A model generated the notes under the pieces. The model was not told where the DNA came from, did not search any database, and was given only the letters and a program-made list of their open reading frames with translations. A stretch of 64,000 bases of DNA, taken from the NCBI GenBank assembly GCA_020445255.1, contig JAGRGY010000002.1:62001-126000 (forward strand), given 5' to 3'. This stretch comes from Gammaproteobacteria bacterium. GTDB lineage: Bacteria > Pseudomonadota > Gammaproteobacteria > Chromatiales > Chromatiaceae. Of the stretch, positions 39,786 to 47,978 are shown one piece after another. Each line of letters begins with the position of its first letter. The first letter of the stretch is position 1. The position numbers were made by a program, and so were the translations under genes.

Positions 39786-41153
39786 TTACTTGATGATGAT
39801 CTCGGGGCCCATCAGCGTAGTGGGCAGCCAGGTCGACACGATCGGCACATAGGTGACGATTATCAGGAACAGGAACATGATCGCGACCCAGGGCATCGCG
39901 GCCTTGATAACCCTGCCGATCGACATCTGCGCGACGCCGGCCGTCACGAACAGGTTCAGGCCAACCGGCGGCGTGATCATGCCGATTTCCATGTTGACGA
40001 CCATGATGACACCGAGGTGAATCGGATCGATACCCAGCGCGATCGCGATCGGGAACACCAGCGGTGCGACGATGATCAGCAGGCCTGACGGCTCCATGAA
40101 CTGACCGCCAATCAGCAGCAGCACGTTGACCATGACCAGGAACATGACCGGGCCGAAGCCGGCCTGCAGCATGGCCTCGGTGATCATCTGCGGCACGCGC
40201 TCCTCGGTCAGCACATGTTTGAGCAGCAGCGCGTTGGCGATGATGAACATCAGCATGATGGTCAGCCTGCCGGCCTCGAACAGCGCATGTTTGGTGTCCT
40301 TGTGCCACAGCACCGAGACGATCCGGTACGGGATCAGCGCGGGCGATCCCCAACCGCCGCGTACGGGGCCCATGTCGCGATAGACGAAATTCGCGATCAG
40401 GAAGGCGTACACGGCGGCGACCGCTGCCGCCTCGGTCGGCGTGAACACGCCGCCGTAGATCCCGCCGAGAATGATGATGACGAGCATCAGGCCCCAGGTC
40501 GCATCGCGCGCCGATTGCAGCACCTCGCCCCAGCCGGTCCAGGGGTTCGACGGCAGGCCCTTGAAGCGGGCCCACAGGTAAATCGCGAGCATCAGCATGC
40601 CACCGGCCAACAGGCCCGGGAACACGCCGGCCAGGAAAAGGCGGCCGACCGAGACGTCGGTTGCCGCCGCGTAAACGACCATGACGATCGATGGCGGAAT
40701 AAGGATACCCAGCGTGCCGGCGTTGCAGATCACACCGGCGGCAAACTCCTTGCTGTAACCGACCTGGGTCATGCCGGCGATGACGATGCTGCCGATCGCG
40801 ACGACGGTCGCCGGTGACGAACCCGACAGGGCCGCAAACAGCATGCACGCGAACACCGATGCGATCGCCAGTCCACCCCTGAACGAACCGACCAGCGCGA
40901 TCGCGAAGCGGATGATGCGCCGCGCCACGCCCCCGGTCGACATGAACACCGATGCCAGAATGAAGAATGGGATCGCGAGCAGTGTGTAGTGGCCCTCGAA
41001 GGCGTCGAACAGGGTCTGCGCAACCGACACCAGCGATGCGTCGTGCGAGAACATGAACAGGAACAGGATCGACGAAAGGCCGAGCGACATGGCGATCGGC
41101 ACGCCTATCAGCATGAAGAGCACGACCATCCCGAACAGGATTGCGATGGACAT
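39786..41153 (-). CDS. dctM: TRAP transporter large permease subunit (DctM)
   Basis: 455 residues, about 12 hydrophobic helices, DctM family. It starts MSIAILFGMVVLFMLIGVPI and has the family GSSPATVVAIG and MITPPVGLNLFV blocks. It forms the Na+-driven translocation channel of a tripartite ATP-independent periplasmic transporter with the small subunit 3 bases upstream and the binding protein before it. Substrates of this DctP-type group are usually C4-dicarboxylates or related organic acids. Confidence 0.94.
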   Translation of the reverse strand: MSIAILFGMVVLFMLIGVPIAMSLGLSSILFLFMFSHDASLVSVAQTLFDAFEGHYTLLAIPFFILASVFMSTGGVARRIIRFAIALVGSFRGGLAIASVFACMLFAALSGSSPATVVAIGSIVIAGMTQVGYSKEFAAGVICNAGTLGILIPPSIVMVVYAAATDVSVGRLFLAGVFPGLLAGGMLMLAIYLWARFKGLPSNPWTGWGEVLQSARDATWGLMLVIIILGGIYGGVFTPTEAAAVAAVYAFLIANFVYRDMGPVRGGWGSPALIPYRIVSVLWHKDTKHALFEAGRLTIMLMFIIANALLLKHVLTEERVPQMITEAMLQAGFGPVMFLVMVNVLLLIGGQFMEPSGLLIIVAPLVFPIAIALGIDPIHLGVIMVVNMEIGMITPPVGLNLFVTAGVAQMSIGRVIKAAMPWVAIMFLFLIIVTYVPIVSTWLPTTLMGPEIIIK

Positions 41154-41156
41154 GGC

Positions 41157-41810
41157 TCAGCCCTCTTTGCCCTTGTCAGGGCCAGGCTGCCCATGCGGCG
41201 ACACCATCTCGAGCTCCTCGAGCAACTCCTCGGCCTCGTGGCTGGCGATGATCATGTCGATCTCGCCGGTGACGATGCGCCAGGCCTGCTGCAACAGGCG
41301 GATGATCAGCAGGCCGACGCCGAGCGGCAGCGCCAGATAGGGGATCCAGCGCGGAATCTTCTCGTAGCGCTCGCCCTCGTTCATCCATGTGGCGAGGAAC
41401 TGCATGAAGTCCGGCATCGGCAGGTCCTCGGTCTCCATCCAGGCACGCTCGGTGGCGAACGGGTACCAGTACTTCCACGAGCCGATCATCAGCAGCACCG
41501 CAAAGACGAGACAGGCGGTCACCGAGACCAGCGCGAACAGCCGCCGCACCGGCGGCGTGAATCGCGCGATCACCACATCGACACCGATATGCACGTGCTT
41601 CTTGACCCCGTACGACATACCCATCAGCACCAGCCAGGCGAACAGGAACTCGGTCGCCTCCTTGGCCCACAGGATGTTGTCGGAGAACACATAGCGCGCG
41701 ACGACATTGACAAAGGTGATCAGCGTCATCAGGCCGAGGCAGATCGCGATGCTGGTCTCTTCGATGTTGTCGATGATGCGCCCGAGCCCGGTCGCTTGTT
41801 GTTGTTGCAT
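41157..41810 (-). CDS. dctQ: TRAP transporter small permease subunit (DctQ)
   Basis: 217 residues with four main hydrophobic helices, e.g. ICLGLMTLITFVNVVARYVF, and the conserved WAKEATEFLFAWLVLMG. A cytoplasmic C-terminal extension rich in Glu (EAEELLEELEMV) is longer than in many DctQ proteins. It stabilises DctM and receives the binding protein. Only 3 bases separate it from dctM, so the two are translated together. Confidence 0.93.
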   Translation of the reverse strand: MQQQQATGLGRIIDNIEETSIAICLGLMTLITFVNVVARYVFSDNILWAKEATEFLFAWLVLMGMSYGVKKHVHIGVDVVIARFTPPVRRLFALVSVTACLVFAVLLMIGSWKYWYPFATERAWMETEDLPMPDFMQFLATWMNEGERYEKIPRWIPYLALPLGVGLLIIRLLQQAWRIVTGEIDMIIASHEAEELLEELEMVSPHGQPGPDKGKEG

Positions 41811-41910
41811 TTCTCCCCCGGCAGCATGCGAACGTCGGTGAAGACAAGTGTAGCCAGCGACGCTCCGGCCTGCCGCGCCGACGGCAGCGCGCCGGTCAGG
41901 TCACCGAACC

Positions 41911-41944
41911 GGCCACCGCCGCGCATCGCGGCCCGGCGGTGGCC
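41911..41944 (-). other. stable intercistronic stem-loop between dctP and dctQ
   Basis: An 11-bp perfect stem (arms 41911-41921 and 41934-41944, GGCCACCGCCG and its complement) with a small internal hairpin, and no T run. In TRAP operons the binding protein is needed in excess; such stems commonly stabilise the upstream dctP message or attenuate transcription into the permease genes. Confidence 0.65.
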
Positions 41945-41960
41945 GTCGTGCGACAGATCC

Positions 41961-42962
41961 TCAGCCGTCGTTGGACTTCAGGGCGGCGTCCATCAGGTCG
42001 GCGCCGATATCATCCTCGAACTTCTTCCACACCGGCTTCATCGCATTGACCCAGGCCGTACGCTGCTCCGGCGTCAGGGTGCGCACGACGCCACCGGCGG
42101 CGATGATCGCCTGCTTGGCCTCTTCGTTGACGCGCGTCGACTCGGCGTTGCGCGACTCGGTCACCTCCTTGAGGATCGTGGCAAGCTGGCTGCGCACGTC
42201 ATCCGGCAGGCCGTCCCACCACTTGGTCGACGTCACGACCAGGTAGTCGAGGATGCCGTGATTGCTCTCGGTGATGCCGTCCTGCACCTCGAAGAACTTC
42301 TGTCCGTAGATGTTCGACCAGGTGTTCTCCTGGCCGTCGACGACCTTGGTCTGCAAGCCGCCGTAGACCTCCTTGAACGACATCTTCTGAGGCGACGCGC
42401 CGAGCTGCTCGAACTGAGCGACCAACACGTCGGACGCCTGCACGCGGAACTTGAGTCCCTTGGCGTCTTCCGGCATCAGCAGTGGCTTGTTCGCCGAGAT
42501 CTGCTTCATGCCGTTGTGCCAGAAGGCGAGGCCCTTGAGGCCGCGACGGTTCATCGAGTTCTTCAGCTTCTCACCGTCTTCCGAGTTCTGGAAGCGGTCG
42601 ACCGCGGCGACGTCCTTGAACAGGAACGGCAGGTCGAAGATGCGGTACTTCTTGGTAAAGGTCTCGAACTTGGACAGCGACGGCGCAGCGAGCTGCACGT
42701 CGCCGTTGAGCATCGCCTCGAGCACCTTGTCGTCGTCGTAGAGCGTGGAGTTGGGGAACACCTGCATGCAGGCCTTGCCGTTCATCTCTTCGTCGACACG
42801 CTTGGCCAGGATGTTGGCGGCAATACCCTTCGGGTGCTTGTCGCCGTTGGTCACGTGGCTGAACTTGATCACGATCTCGCCGGGATCGCACTCGGCGAAG
42901 ACCGGGCTGGCGGAAACTGCAAGGGCTGCCGACACAGCGAGCCCGATCAGGTGCTTACGCAT
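41961..42962 (-). CDS. dctP: TRAP transporter periplasmic substrate-binding protein (DctP family)
   Basis: 333 residues with a clear signal peptide (HLIGLAVSAALAVSASPVFA). The mature protein has the DctP fold signatures: VIKFSHVTNGDKHPKG, then KFRVQASDVLVAQFEQLGA with the arginine that usually pairs with a substrate carboxylate, then VDGQENTWSNIYGQKF. This points to a carboxylated ligand such as a C4-dicarboxylate; the exact one is not readable. AGGAGG lies 7 bases before ATG 42962. First gene of the dctPQM unit. Confidence 0.94.
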   Translation of the reverse strand: MRKHLIGLAVSAALAVSASPVFAECDPGEIVIKFSHVTNGDKHPKGIAANILAKRVDEEMNGKACMQVFPNSTLYDDDKVLEAMLNGDVQLAAPSLSKFETFTKKYRIFDLPFLFKDVAAVDRFQNSEDGEKLKNSMNRRGLKGLAFWHNGMKQISANKPLLMPEDAKGLKFRVQASDVLVAQFEQLGASPQKMSFKEVYGGLQTKVVDGQENTWSNIYGQKFFEVQDGITESNHGILDYLVVTSTKWWDGLPDDVRSQLATILKEVTESRNAESTRVNEEAKQAIIAAGGVVRTLTPEQRTAWVNAMKPVWKKFEDDIGADLMDAALKSNDG

Positions 42963-43214
42963 GGTTTTTCCTCCTAACGCTTACTGTTCTTCAATGTCGC
43001 ATGGCGTGCCGCGGGGCATCACACGTCCGGATACGGTGCAACCGTGATGCCAATACCGGGATACTTACGCTATACAGTTGTTTTTATTGGCCAACACCCG
43101 TTCGGCCTCGGACATAGCGACAGTCCGATCGGCGGAATTCCACCCAAACCGGCGGTACGCGCGAGCGGTCATCCGCCCATTCGGCGTCCCACCGACGCCA
43201 CCGCAGGATGCCTC

Positions 43215-43610
43215 ATGAGGCCGACCATCAGCCGTATCGATCACCTGGTGCTGACCGTGAAGGATATAGAAGCGACCAGCCGTTTTTACAACCTCGTACT
43301 CGGCATGGAGCCGGTGCGCTTCGCTGACGATCGCCACGCGCTGGTCTTCGGCGCGCACAAGATCAACCTGCACCAGGCCGGCCGCGAGTTCGAACCGAAG
43401 GCGCGTGTTGCGATGCCGGGTTCGACCGATCTGTGCCTTCTGCTCGACGGTTCATTGGACGACATGGCACGGCATCTCAACGATCTCGGCGTGACCGTGA
43501 TCGAGGGCCCGGTGCGGCGCACCGGCGCACGTGGGCCGATCCTGTCGCTGTATTTCCGCGACCCCGACGGCAACCTGATCGAGGTCGCGGAGCCACTGAC
43601 AGAGAATTAG
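43215..43610 (+). CDS. VOC-family (glyoxalase/bleomycin resistance/dioxygenase) protein
   Basis: 131 residues from ATG 43215 (AGGA six bases upstream). The vicinal-oxygen-chelate fold is evident: IDHLVLTVKDIEATSRFYNLV with the first metal-ligand His, a middle INLHQAG with a second, and the end LYFRDPDGNLIEVAE with the conserved Glu. These bind a divalent metal. The protein resembles YaeR/GloA2-type small VOC proteins of unknown substrate. The open frame upstream to 43044 is not family-like. It is followed 80 bases later by the OmpA-type gene. Confidence 0.86.
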   Translation: MRPTISRIDHLVLTVKDIEATSRFYNLVLGMEPVRFADDRHALVFGAHKINLHQAGREFEPKARVAMPGSTDLCLLLDGSLDDMARHLNDLGVTVIEGPVRRTGARGPILSLYFRDPDGNLIEVAEPLTEN

Positions 43611-43690
43611 CGTATTCGATTCTGCTGAGGCACATGGCGTGCACCGCCCGATACAATCGCCGTAACACGCGCACCATGCCGGAGAACGAC

Positions 43691-45871
43691 ATGCACAGCA
43701 CGCAGCGCGGTCTGTTGGCCATCAACGCCCTCCTGCTGCTGGCGGCGGTGCCTGCGGCCGATGCCGACAGCGTCGGCGAGTTTCTGGTCTTCCTGCAGGA
43801 TGACGGCGAGCACTACCTGATCCAGCGCGCATTGCGTTCGGACGCCAGGGAACACCGCCTGCACGTCGACAAGTCGCTGAGCCTCGACCGTCTCGGCTAC
43901 ATCGATCCCGATGCATTTCGCTGGGACGACAGCGGCGCGGATGGCAACGTGCTGATCTTCGCGCAAGGCGATTTCACGGTCATGTATCCCGGACGCTTCG
44001 ACGCCGCGGAACTCGCGCGCGAGGACGACGGTACGTTCGCGTTCAGCAGCTGGGACGGCCGGGTCCGCGACGATGGACATTTCGGCCTGTGGCACGAGCC
44101 GGGCGGCTTCACCCGCTTCAACTATGCATGGATCCTGCCGGCACATTTCGAGGTGATCGACTACGCCAGCAACCGTGACGGCAAATGGGTCGAGCGCGGC
44201 AACACGCTGACCTTCTTCGCCAGCGACGTCAACGACCTCACGTTCACCATCCGCTACCGGGAACGCGACGGCGACGGCGATGGGGTGCCCGACCGTTCCG
44301 ACCAGTGCCCGGACACCGCCCACGACCAACCGGTGAACGGACAGGGCTGCGACCCCGACAGCGATGGCGACGGCGTGTACGACCGCGACGACCAATGCGC
44401 GGGTACCGCACGCGGGCTCGCGGTCGACGCCATCGGCTGTGAACCCGACCGCGACCACGACGGCGTGCCCGATGCCCGCGACCTGTGCGGCCGGTCACCA
44501 ACCGGCAGTGCCGTCGACGCCAGCGGCTGCACCGTCGACAGCGACAGCGACGGCATCGGCGACTACGACGACCGCTGCCCCGGCACACCGACCGGACTAT
44601 TCGTCGACCGCTCGGGTTGCGAACCCGATCCGGACGGCGACGGTGTACCGCTCAGCGTGGACCGTTGTCCCGACACCCAGGCCGGTCAGGCGGTCGGCAC
44701 GGACGGCTGTGAGGTGGACAGCGATGGCGACGGCGTCATCGACCGCGAAGACCGCTGCCCGCAGTCGGCCGAGGGCGCCGCCGTCGACCGCGGCGGCTGC
44801 GAGATCGATTGCGACGCCGACGGCGTGGCCAACTCGCTCGACAGGTGCCCGGGCACACCCTCCGGCCGATCGGTGGACGAAACCGGTTGCGAGCCCGACA
44901 GCGATGCCGACGGTGTCGTCGATGCGCTCGACCGCTGCGCGGAGACGCCACGCGACCGCGTCGTCGACGACAAGGGTTGCGAATACGATGCCGACGGCGA
45001 CGGCGTGGTCGATGCACTCGATCGATGTCCGGACACACCGAGCGCACGCCGCGTCGACGACGGTGGCTGCGAGCCGGATGCCGACAACGACGGCGTCGTC
45101 GATGTGCTCGACCTGTGCCCAGACACGCCGGCCAACCGAAGCGTCAACGCCGGCGGCTGTGAAGTCGATGCCGACAGCGACGGCGTCGTGGATGCGCTCG
45201 ACCTGTGCCCGGGTACGCCGCGCGACCGCAGCGTGAACGAAGGCGGTTGCGAACCGGATGCCGACGCCGACGGTGTCGTCGACCTGCTCGACCTGTGTCC
45301 GGACACGCCGGCCAACCGCACCGTCAACGCCGGCGGCTGCGAGTACGACGCCGATGGTGACGGCATCGCCGACGACCTGGATGCCTGCCTCGACACCGCC
45401 CCCGGCGCCCGTATCGATGGCGTGGGCTGCGAGCCCGACGACGACGGTGACGGCGTGAAGAACGCGGCGGACCTGTGTGCGGCCACCGTGCGCGGTGTCC
45501 GTGTCGACGCGACGGGTTGCGACAGCGGCAAACCGATCCGCCTCGACGGTGTCGGCTTCCCAACCGGCTCGGACCGGCTCACCGATGCATCGCGCGGCGT
45601 TCTCGACCGGGTCGCCGGGTCGCTGCGCCGCCACCCCGAACTCGCGCTCGAGGTCGCCGGGCACACCGACGCGCAGGGCGATGCGGCGTCGAATCTCGAC
45701 CTGTCACAGCGCCGCGCAAACCGCGTCATGCGCTACCTTCTGGCACGCGGTGTCGAGTTGAAGCTGCTGGTCGCGAAGGGCTACGGCGAGGAGAAGCCGG
45801 TGGCCGGCAACGACACCGACCAGGGCCGGGCCATGAATCGGCGGGTAGAACTCCGGCGGCTGGGTGACTGA
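43691..45871 (+). CDS. OmpA-family outer membrane protein with fourteen TSP3-type calcium-binding repeats
   Basis: 726 residues. Signal peptide RGLLAINALLLLAAVPAADA; a ~165-residue N-terminal beta-rich domain I do not recognise; then fourteen perfectly phased 30-residue repeats (44261-45520) of the type DxDxDGVxDxxDxCPxTPxG...GC. Each holds an EF-like Asp loop and two cysteines. The OmpA C-terminal domain closes the chain, with EVAGHTDAQGDAASNLDLSQ and the peptidoglycan-binding LSQRRANRVMRYL. The repeats should bind many Ca2+ ions and form a stiff disulphide-braced rod between outer membrane or surface and cell wall. ATG 43691 has GGAG six bases upstream and is preferred to ATG 43676. Confidence 0.92.
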   Translation: MHSTQRGLLAINALLLLAAVPAADADSVGEFLVFLQDDGEHYLIQRALRSDAREHRLHVDKSLSLDRLGYIDPDAFRWDDSGADGNVLIFAQGDFTVMYPGRFDAAELAREDDGTFAFSSWDGRVRDDGHFGLWHEPGGFTRFNYAWILPAHFEVIDYASNRDGKWVERGNTLTFFASDVNDLTFTIRYRERDGDGDGVPDRSDQCPDTAHDQPVNGQGCDPDSDGDGVYDRDDQCAGTARGLAVDAIGCEPDRDHDGVPDARDLCGRSPTGSAVDASGCTVDSDSDGIGDYDDRCPGTPTGLFVDRSGCEPDPDGDGVPLSVDRCPDTQAGQAVGTDGCEVDSDGDGVIDREDRCPQSAEGAAVDRGGCEIDCDADGVANSLDRCPGTPSGRSVDETGCEPDSDADGVVDALDRCAETPRDRVVDDKGCEYDADGDGVVDALDRCPDTPSARRVDDGGCEPDADNDGVVDVLDLCPDTPANRSVNAGGCEVDADSDGVVDALDLCPGTPRDRSVNEGGCEPDADADGVVDLLDLCPDTPANRTVNAGGCEYDADGDGIADDLDACLDTAPGARIDGVGCEPDDDGDGVKNAADLCAATVRGVRVDATGCDSGKPIRLDGVGFPTGSDRLTDASRGVLDRVAGSLRRHPELALEVAGHTDAQGDAASNLDLSQRRANRVMRYLLARGVELKLLVAKGYGEEKPVAGNDTDQGRAMNRRVELRRLGD
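44261..45520 (+). repeat. fourteen tandem 90-base repeats encoding TSP3-like units
   Basis: The period is exactly 30 codons with no indel across all fourteen copies. Copies 8-12 are the most alike (VVDALDxCPxTPxxRxVxxGGC), suggesting the most recent expansion in that part. They are coding repeats, not a CRISPR: no spacer alternation and continuous translation. Confidence 0.9.
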
Positions 45872-45967
45872 CACCGGCGCAACGGCGCCGCCGCACAGTG
45901 CGATCGTCCGACCGGACGCGCCGCGGTGGATTAGAATGCGACGCGTTGCTCGATTGCGGATACACCG

Positions 45968-46840
45968 TTGCACTGGCTGATCCTGAGCCTGATCTGCGCC
46001 TTCACCCTTGCCAGTTCCGACGCCGCCGCCAAGCACTGGCTGCGCGACGCCGGTGCGCGCGAGATGGTGGTCGTGCGTCTCGGCCTGAGCGGCCTGCTGC
46101 TGATCCCGTGGGTGCTCACGTTCGACCTGCCGCCCCTGCCGCCGGCGTTCTGGGGCTGGATGTCGCTGCTGGTACCGCTCGAGATCATCGCCATGCTGAT
46201 GTACATGCAGGCGATCCGCGACTACCCGCTCGCATTGACGCTGCCCTACCTGGCGTTCACGCCGGTGCTGGTCGTGTTGACCGGCTGGCTGGTGCTGGGC
46301 GAGACCGTCAGCGGTGCGGGACTGTTCGGCATCCTGCTCGTCGTCGCTGGCTCCTGGCTGCTGAACTTCACGCCCAGCGGACCGCTGACGGCGCGCCAGT
46401 TGATCGCGCCGCTCAGGGCCATCGTCGTCAACCGCGGGTCGCGGTTGATGCTGGCCACCGCGGGCATCTATGCCGTGACATCGGTGGGCGGCAAGGCGGC
46501 GATGCAGTGGATGCCGCCGGAACACTTCGGCGCGTTCTACTTCGCCGTGCTCGGCAGCGCGGTGTTGCTGCTCATGGCGCTGACCCGGCCCCGCTCACTG
46601 CGCGTCGCACGCTTCGGCATGGTGCCGATCCTGGTGGTCGCCGGGCTGATGGCGCTGATGGTGGTCACGCACTTCATGGCACTGGCGCAGGTTGAAGCCG
46701 CGTACATGATAGCGGTCAAGCGCACCAGCCTACTGTTCGGCATGGTGTACGGCGCCGTCCTTTTCGGTGAAAGACACCTCGGCCGGCACCTGCTGGCCGG
46801 CATCATGATGGTGGCCGGCGTCGTGGCCATCGGGCTTTGA
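45968..46840 (+). CDS. EamA/DMT-family transporter
   Basis: 290 residues and ten hydrophobic helices in two EamA halves of about 140 residues. Landmarks are ALTLPYLAFTPVLVVLTGWLVLGE in the first half and IAVKRTSLLFGMVYGAVLFGE in the second, each ending with the family Glu. Likely exports a metabolite or amino acid; the substrate is unknown. The start appears to be TTG 45968 (L/MHWLILSLICAF), as no in-frame ATG or GTG precedes the first helix; the ribosome site is weak. Confidence 0.88.
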   Translation: MHWLILSLICAFTLASSDAAAKHWLRDAGAREMVVVRLGLSGLLLIPWVLTFDLPPLPPAFWGWMSLLVPLEIIAMLMYMQAIRDYPLALTLPYLAFTPVLVVLTGWLVLGETVSGAGLFGILLVVAGSWLLNFTPSGPLTARQLIAPLRAIVVNRGSRLMLATAGIYAVTSVGGKAAMQWMPPEHFGAFYFAVLGSAVLLLMALTRPRSLRVARFGMVPILVVAGLMALMVVTHFMALAQVEAAYMIAVKRTSLLFGMVYGAVLFGERHLGRHLLAGIMMVAGVVAIGL

Positions 46841-47024
46841 CGGGGCCCCTGGCGATTCGGCGGACAGTCATCCCCGCATCGGGATATTGCATCCATGCAT
46901 TGCCGATCGTCGTGATTGCCTGCTTGCGCACACGCTCTGTACCTTGACCTGCAAGATTTCGTTCGCCGATCCGACCCGTGCAGAATGTGCTCAGAAGCTC
47001 CCCGTGAACAATACGGAGACCGTG

Positions 47025-47381
47025 ATGCTCAGCCACTACCGAGACCAGACGGCGTTTCAGACCAAGGACGGTTCCGAGATCCGCGAACTCATGCATCCCA
47101 ACGTACAAGGCAACCGCGCACAAAGCCTGGCCGAGGCGCGCGTCGAACCCGGCCAGGAGACCGCATTGCATCGTCATCTCAGCAGCGAGGAGCTGTATCA
47201 CGTCACCGCCGGCACGGGCCTGATGACGCTCGGCGACAGCCGGTTCCAGATCCTGCCCGGCGACACGGTGGCGATCACACCGGGGACGGCACACTGCGTG
47301 CGCAACGTCGGTGACGACACACTGGTGATCCTGTGCTGCTGCAGCCCGCCGTACGCGCACGGGGATACGGAACTGCTGTAG
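47025..47381 (+). CDS. single-domain cupin protein
   Basis: 118 residues from ATG 47025, with CGGAGA six bases upstream. It has cupin motif 1, QETALHRHLSSEELYHVTAGTG (two His, one Glu for a metal), given here in parts, and motif 2, LPGDTVAITPGTAHCVRN with the third His. It is a small beta-barrel probably binding Fe, Mn or Zn. Relatives include mannose-6-phosphate-isomerase-like and dioxygenase-like cupins; a triple CCC near the C terminus (ILCCCSPPY) is part of the usual subgroup ending. Substrate unknown. Confidence 0.85.
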   Translation: MLSHYRDQTAFQTKDGSEIRELMHPNVQGNRAQSLAEARVEPGQETALHRHLSSEELYHVTAGTGLMTLGDSRFQILPGDTVAITPGTAHCVRNVGDDTLVILCCCSPPYAHGDTELL

Positions 47382-47978
47382 CGCCGCCCCGTGACGCAGG
47401 CTGCAATGTGGCATTTATCTATGGTTTGACGATGAAATATCGATTTCATCCAGGTACGCGGCGCATGCAGACTCAGCCCATCCGACGCCAGCCATCGAGG
47501 TGAACGAAATGCCGTACAGACATATCCAGTTGCAGAACAGGGCCATCCGCGACATCGAGCGCCTCGCCGAACTCGCCCGCGTGGCATTCGCCGGCATGTG
47601 CGTCGAGCCCGCGCCGGCACCCGTGCCAGTGCGAACGGGGCGCCGCGCGTCCGATTCGAGATCCTAGACTGCGGAGCAAGGGCCAGGATGGGTCGCGGGC
47701 GGAAGACAATCCGTTCGTTCTGAATTCGCACTCGACAACGACCGTCATCGCATCTACACCGATGCAACAGCACCCGCCCCCGATCGGCTGGCGCGACGTA
47801 CAGGCGAGTGCCCTGTTCGACAAATGGCGTGTCCCGCAGAACGCCACGCACGGGCCAAGGCGGGGTCGATTGCATGCGAACAGTCGCTCTGTTCGGAACG
47901 GACGCAACGCGGCGGTGGCGCGTGGGTGGCGTGTCCTTCGGGCGGCGCCGAGCGATACGTTATTTGTGGAGCAGGACA
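47382..47978. other. 597-base gap with a palindrome and one possible small gene
   Basis: A perfect 8-bp inverted repeat, GATGAAAT-ATCG-ATTTCATC, lies at 47431-47450 in an AT-rich patch just after a TTGAC. It looks like a regulator's operator. A 52-codon frame follows (listed separately). From about 47670 to 47978 I see nothing supportable; frames on both strands lack homology. Confidence 0.45.
47509..47667 (+). CDS. possible small protein of 52 residues, unknown
   Basis: ATG 47509 follows GAGG by 8 bases and opens a frame to TAG 47667. The first half reads as an amphipathic helix (RAIRDIERLAELARVAFAG), the second half is proline/arginine-rich. It has no recognised family; the helix recalls small DUF1127-like or regulatory peptides only loosely. 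The palindrome 60 bases upstream would be a natural control site. It could equally be chance. Confidence 0.3.
   Translation: MPYRHIQLQNRAIRDIERLAELARVAFAGMCVEPAPAPVPVRTGRRASDSRS

Noticed and set aside
40989..42977. 662-codon plus-strand frame
   Set aside because: Antisense to dctQ and dctP; His/Asp/Arg-rich composition typical of a shadow frame.
44261..45520. Regular 90-base repeats as a CRISPR array
   Set aside because: They are continuous coding repeats with a 30-codon period and no unique spacers.
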